Source: DATLCI01 sp046714215 (GTDB taxonomy: Bacteria > Acidobacteriota > Terriglobia > Terriglobales > Acidobacteriaceae). From it: DNA of 5,660 nt. Every line of letters starts with the position of its first letter. Position 1 is the first letter of the stretch. Under the pieces are notes generated by a model, which was not told the origin of the DNA, did not search any database, and worked only from the letters and a program-made list of their open reading frames with translations. The translations under genes were made by a program, and so were the position numbers. Shown here one piece after another: positions 5,317 through 5,660 of this stretch. The stretch spans positions 1 to 5,660 of the forward strand of contig JBKKBM010000263.1 of NCBI GenBank assembly GCA_046714215.1, in the 5' to 3' direction.

Positions 5317-5660
5317 ATGCCTGAACTTCCTGAAGTCGAGACGGTGGCGACGGGACTCAACCGGCGCGTGGCCGGTGATGTCATCGAATCGGTGTGGTTG
5401 GGGGACAAGCCGCAGTCGTTCAAGTCGTCGCCGGATGAGATCGTCGCGACCATCGAAGGAACGCGCATCGCGGGGGTGCGCCGCGTAGGCAAACACATCG
5501 TGGTGGATCTGACCGCGGTGGGAAGTTCGGAAAAGGCGGCGAAGGCGTCCAAGTCCAAGCTCGAAACGCGGCAGTGGATCGTCCACCTCGGCATGACCGG
5601 ACGGTTCCTGGTGGTGGATGCGGCGGCGGAGATCGTGAAGCATACTCACGCCATTGCGAA
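5317..5660 (+). CDS. mutM: Formamidopyrimidine-DNA glycosylase, 5' part
   Basis: The first 114 codons of an Fpg/MutM base-excision-repair enzyme; the window ends before the H2TH and zinc-finger parts. It removes 8-oxoguanine and formamidopyrimidines and nicks the abasic site. MPELPEVET is the Fpg signature (Nei starts MPEGPEI). After Met removal the Pro is the Schiff-base nucleophile and the next Glu the acid. K59 (RRVGKHIVVDL) matches E. coli K57, and M93 in HLGMTGRF matches the lesion-side intercalating M74. K108-HTH matches the E. coli KHDH. Between K59 and M93 there are 34 residues against 17 in E. coli, owing to a Ser/Ala/Lys-rich loop (about 66-85). No Shine-Dalgarno is seen before the ATG, but the invariant N-terminus fixes the start. 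It is divergent from purA. Confidence 0.96.
   Translation, partial: MPELPEVETVATGLNRRVAGDVIESVWLGDKPQSFKSSPDEIVATIEGTRIAGVRRVGKHIVVDLTAVGSSEKAAKASKSKLETRQWIVHLGMTGRFLVVDAAAEIVKHTHAIA

Overview
The window is about 5.7 kb of high-GC, densely coded bacterial chromosome. It carries six recognisable protein genes, one small uncharacterised one and two non-coding stretches rich in repeats. The organism cannot be fixed from sequence alone. The housekeeping genes are clearly bacterial. The repeat style (short hairpins such as GACGTAGC-AA-GCTACGTC, and GGCTAAAGCC or GGGCTGAAGCCCC cores) reminds me of soil Acidobacteriota (Terriglobia type). That is recollection and inference, not proof.

Layout, left to right. 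(1) 2-421 (+): the 3' end of a Sel1-repeat protein gene. (2) 418-1404 (-): a complete histone-deacetylase-family Zn hydrolase, convergent with (1) and overlapping it by a shared CTAG. (3) 1405-1666: a divergent intergenic gap with a tandem ACGCGGAG pair and a degenerate, purine-biased hexamer tract. (4) 1667-1966 (+): a small uncharacterised protein with a good ribosome binding site. It is convergent with the next gene and again overlaps it by a shared CTAG. (5) 4922 down to 1963 (-): a probable three-gene operon, purA, then an APC-family amino-acid permease, then an alkyltransferase-like (ATL) DNA-repair protein. (6) 4923-5316: a divergent intergenic region with a Fur-box-like site, a tiny ORF behind a strong Shine-Dalgarno, and a run of stem-loops. 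(7) 5317-5660 (+): the 5' part of mutM/fpg, cut by the window edge.

Functionally, purA commits IMP to AMP synthesis using aspartate, and the permease could supply amino acids. The ATL protein and MutM both deal with damaged guanines (O6-alkylguanine and 8-oxoguanine/Fapy respectively). The grouping may be ordinary chromosome packing. I found no convincing new multi-gene system, defence island, CRISPR array, tRNA, rRNA or insertion sequence. The most notable items are the repeat-rich gaps, the Fur-like site with its tiny ORF, the two CTAG-sharing convergent gene ends, and lineage-specific insertions in the deacetylase and MutM.
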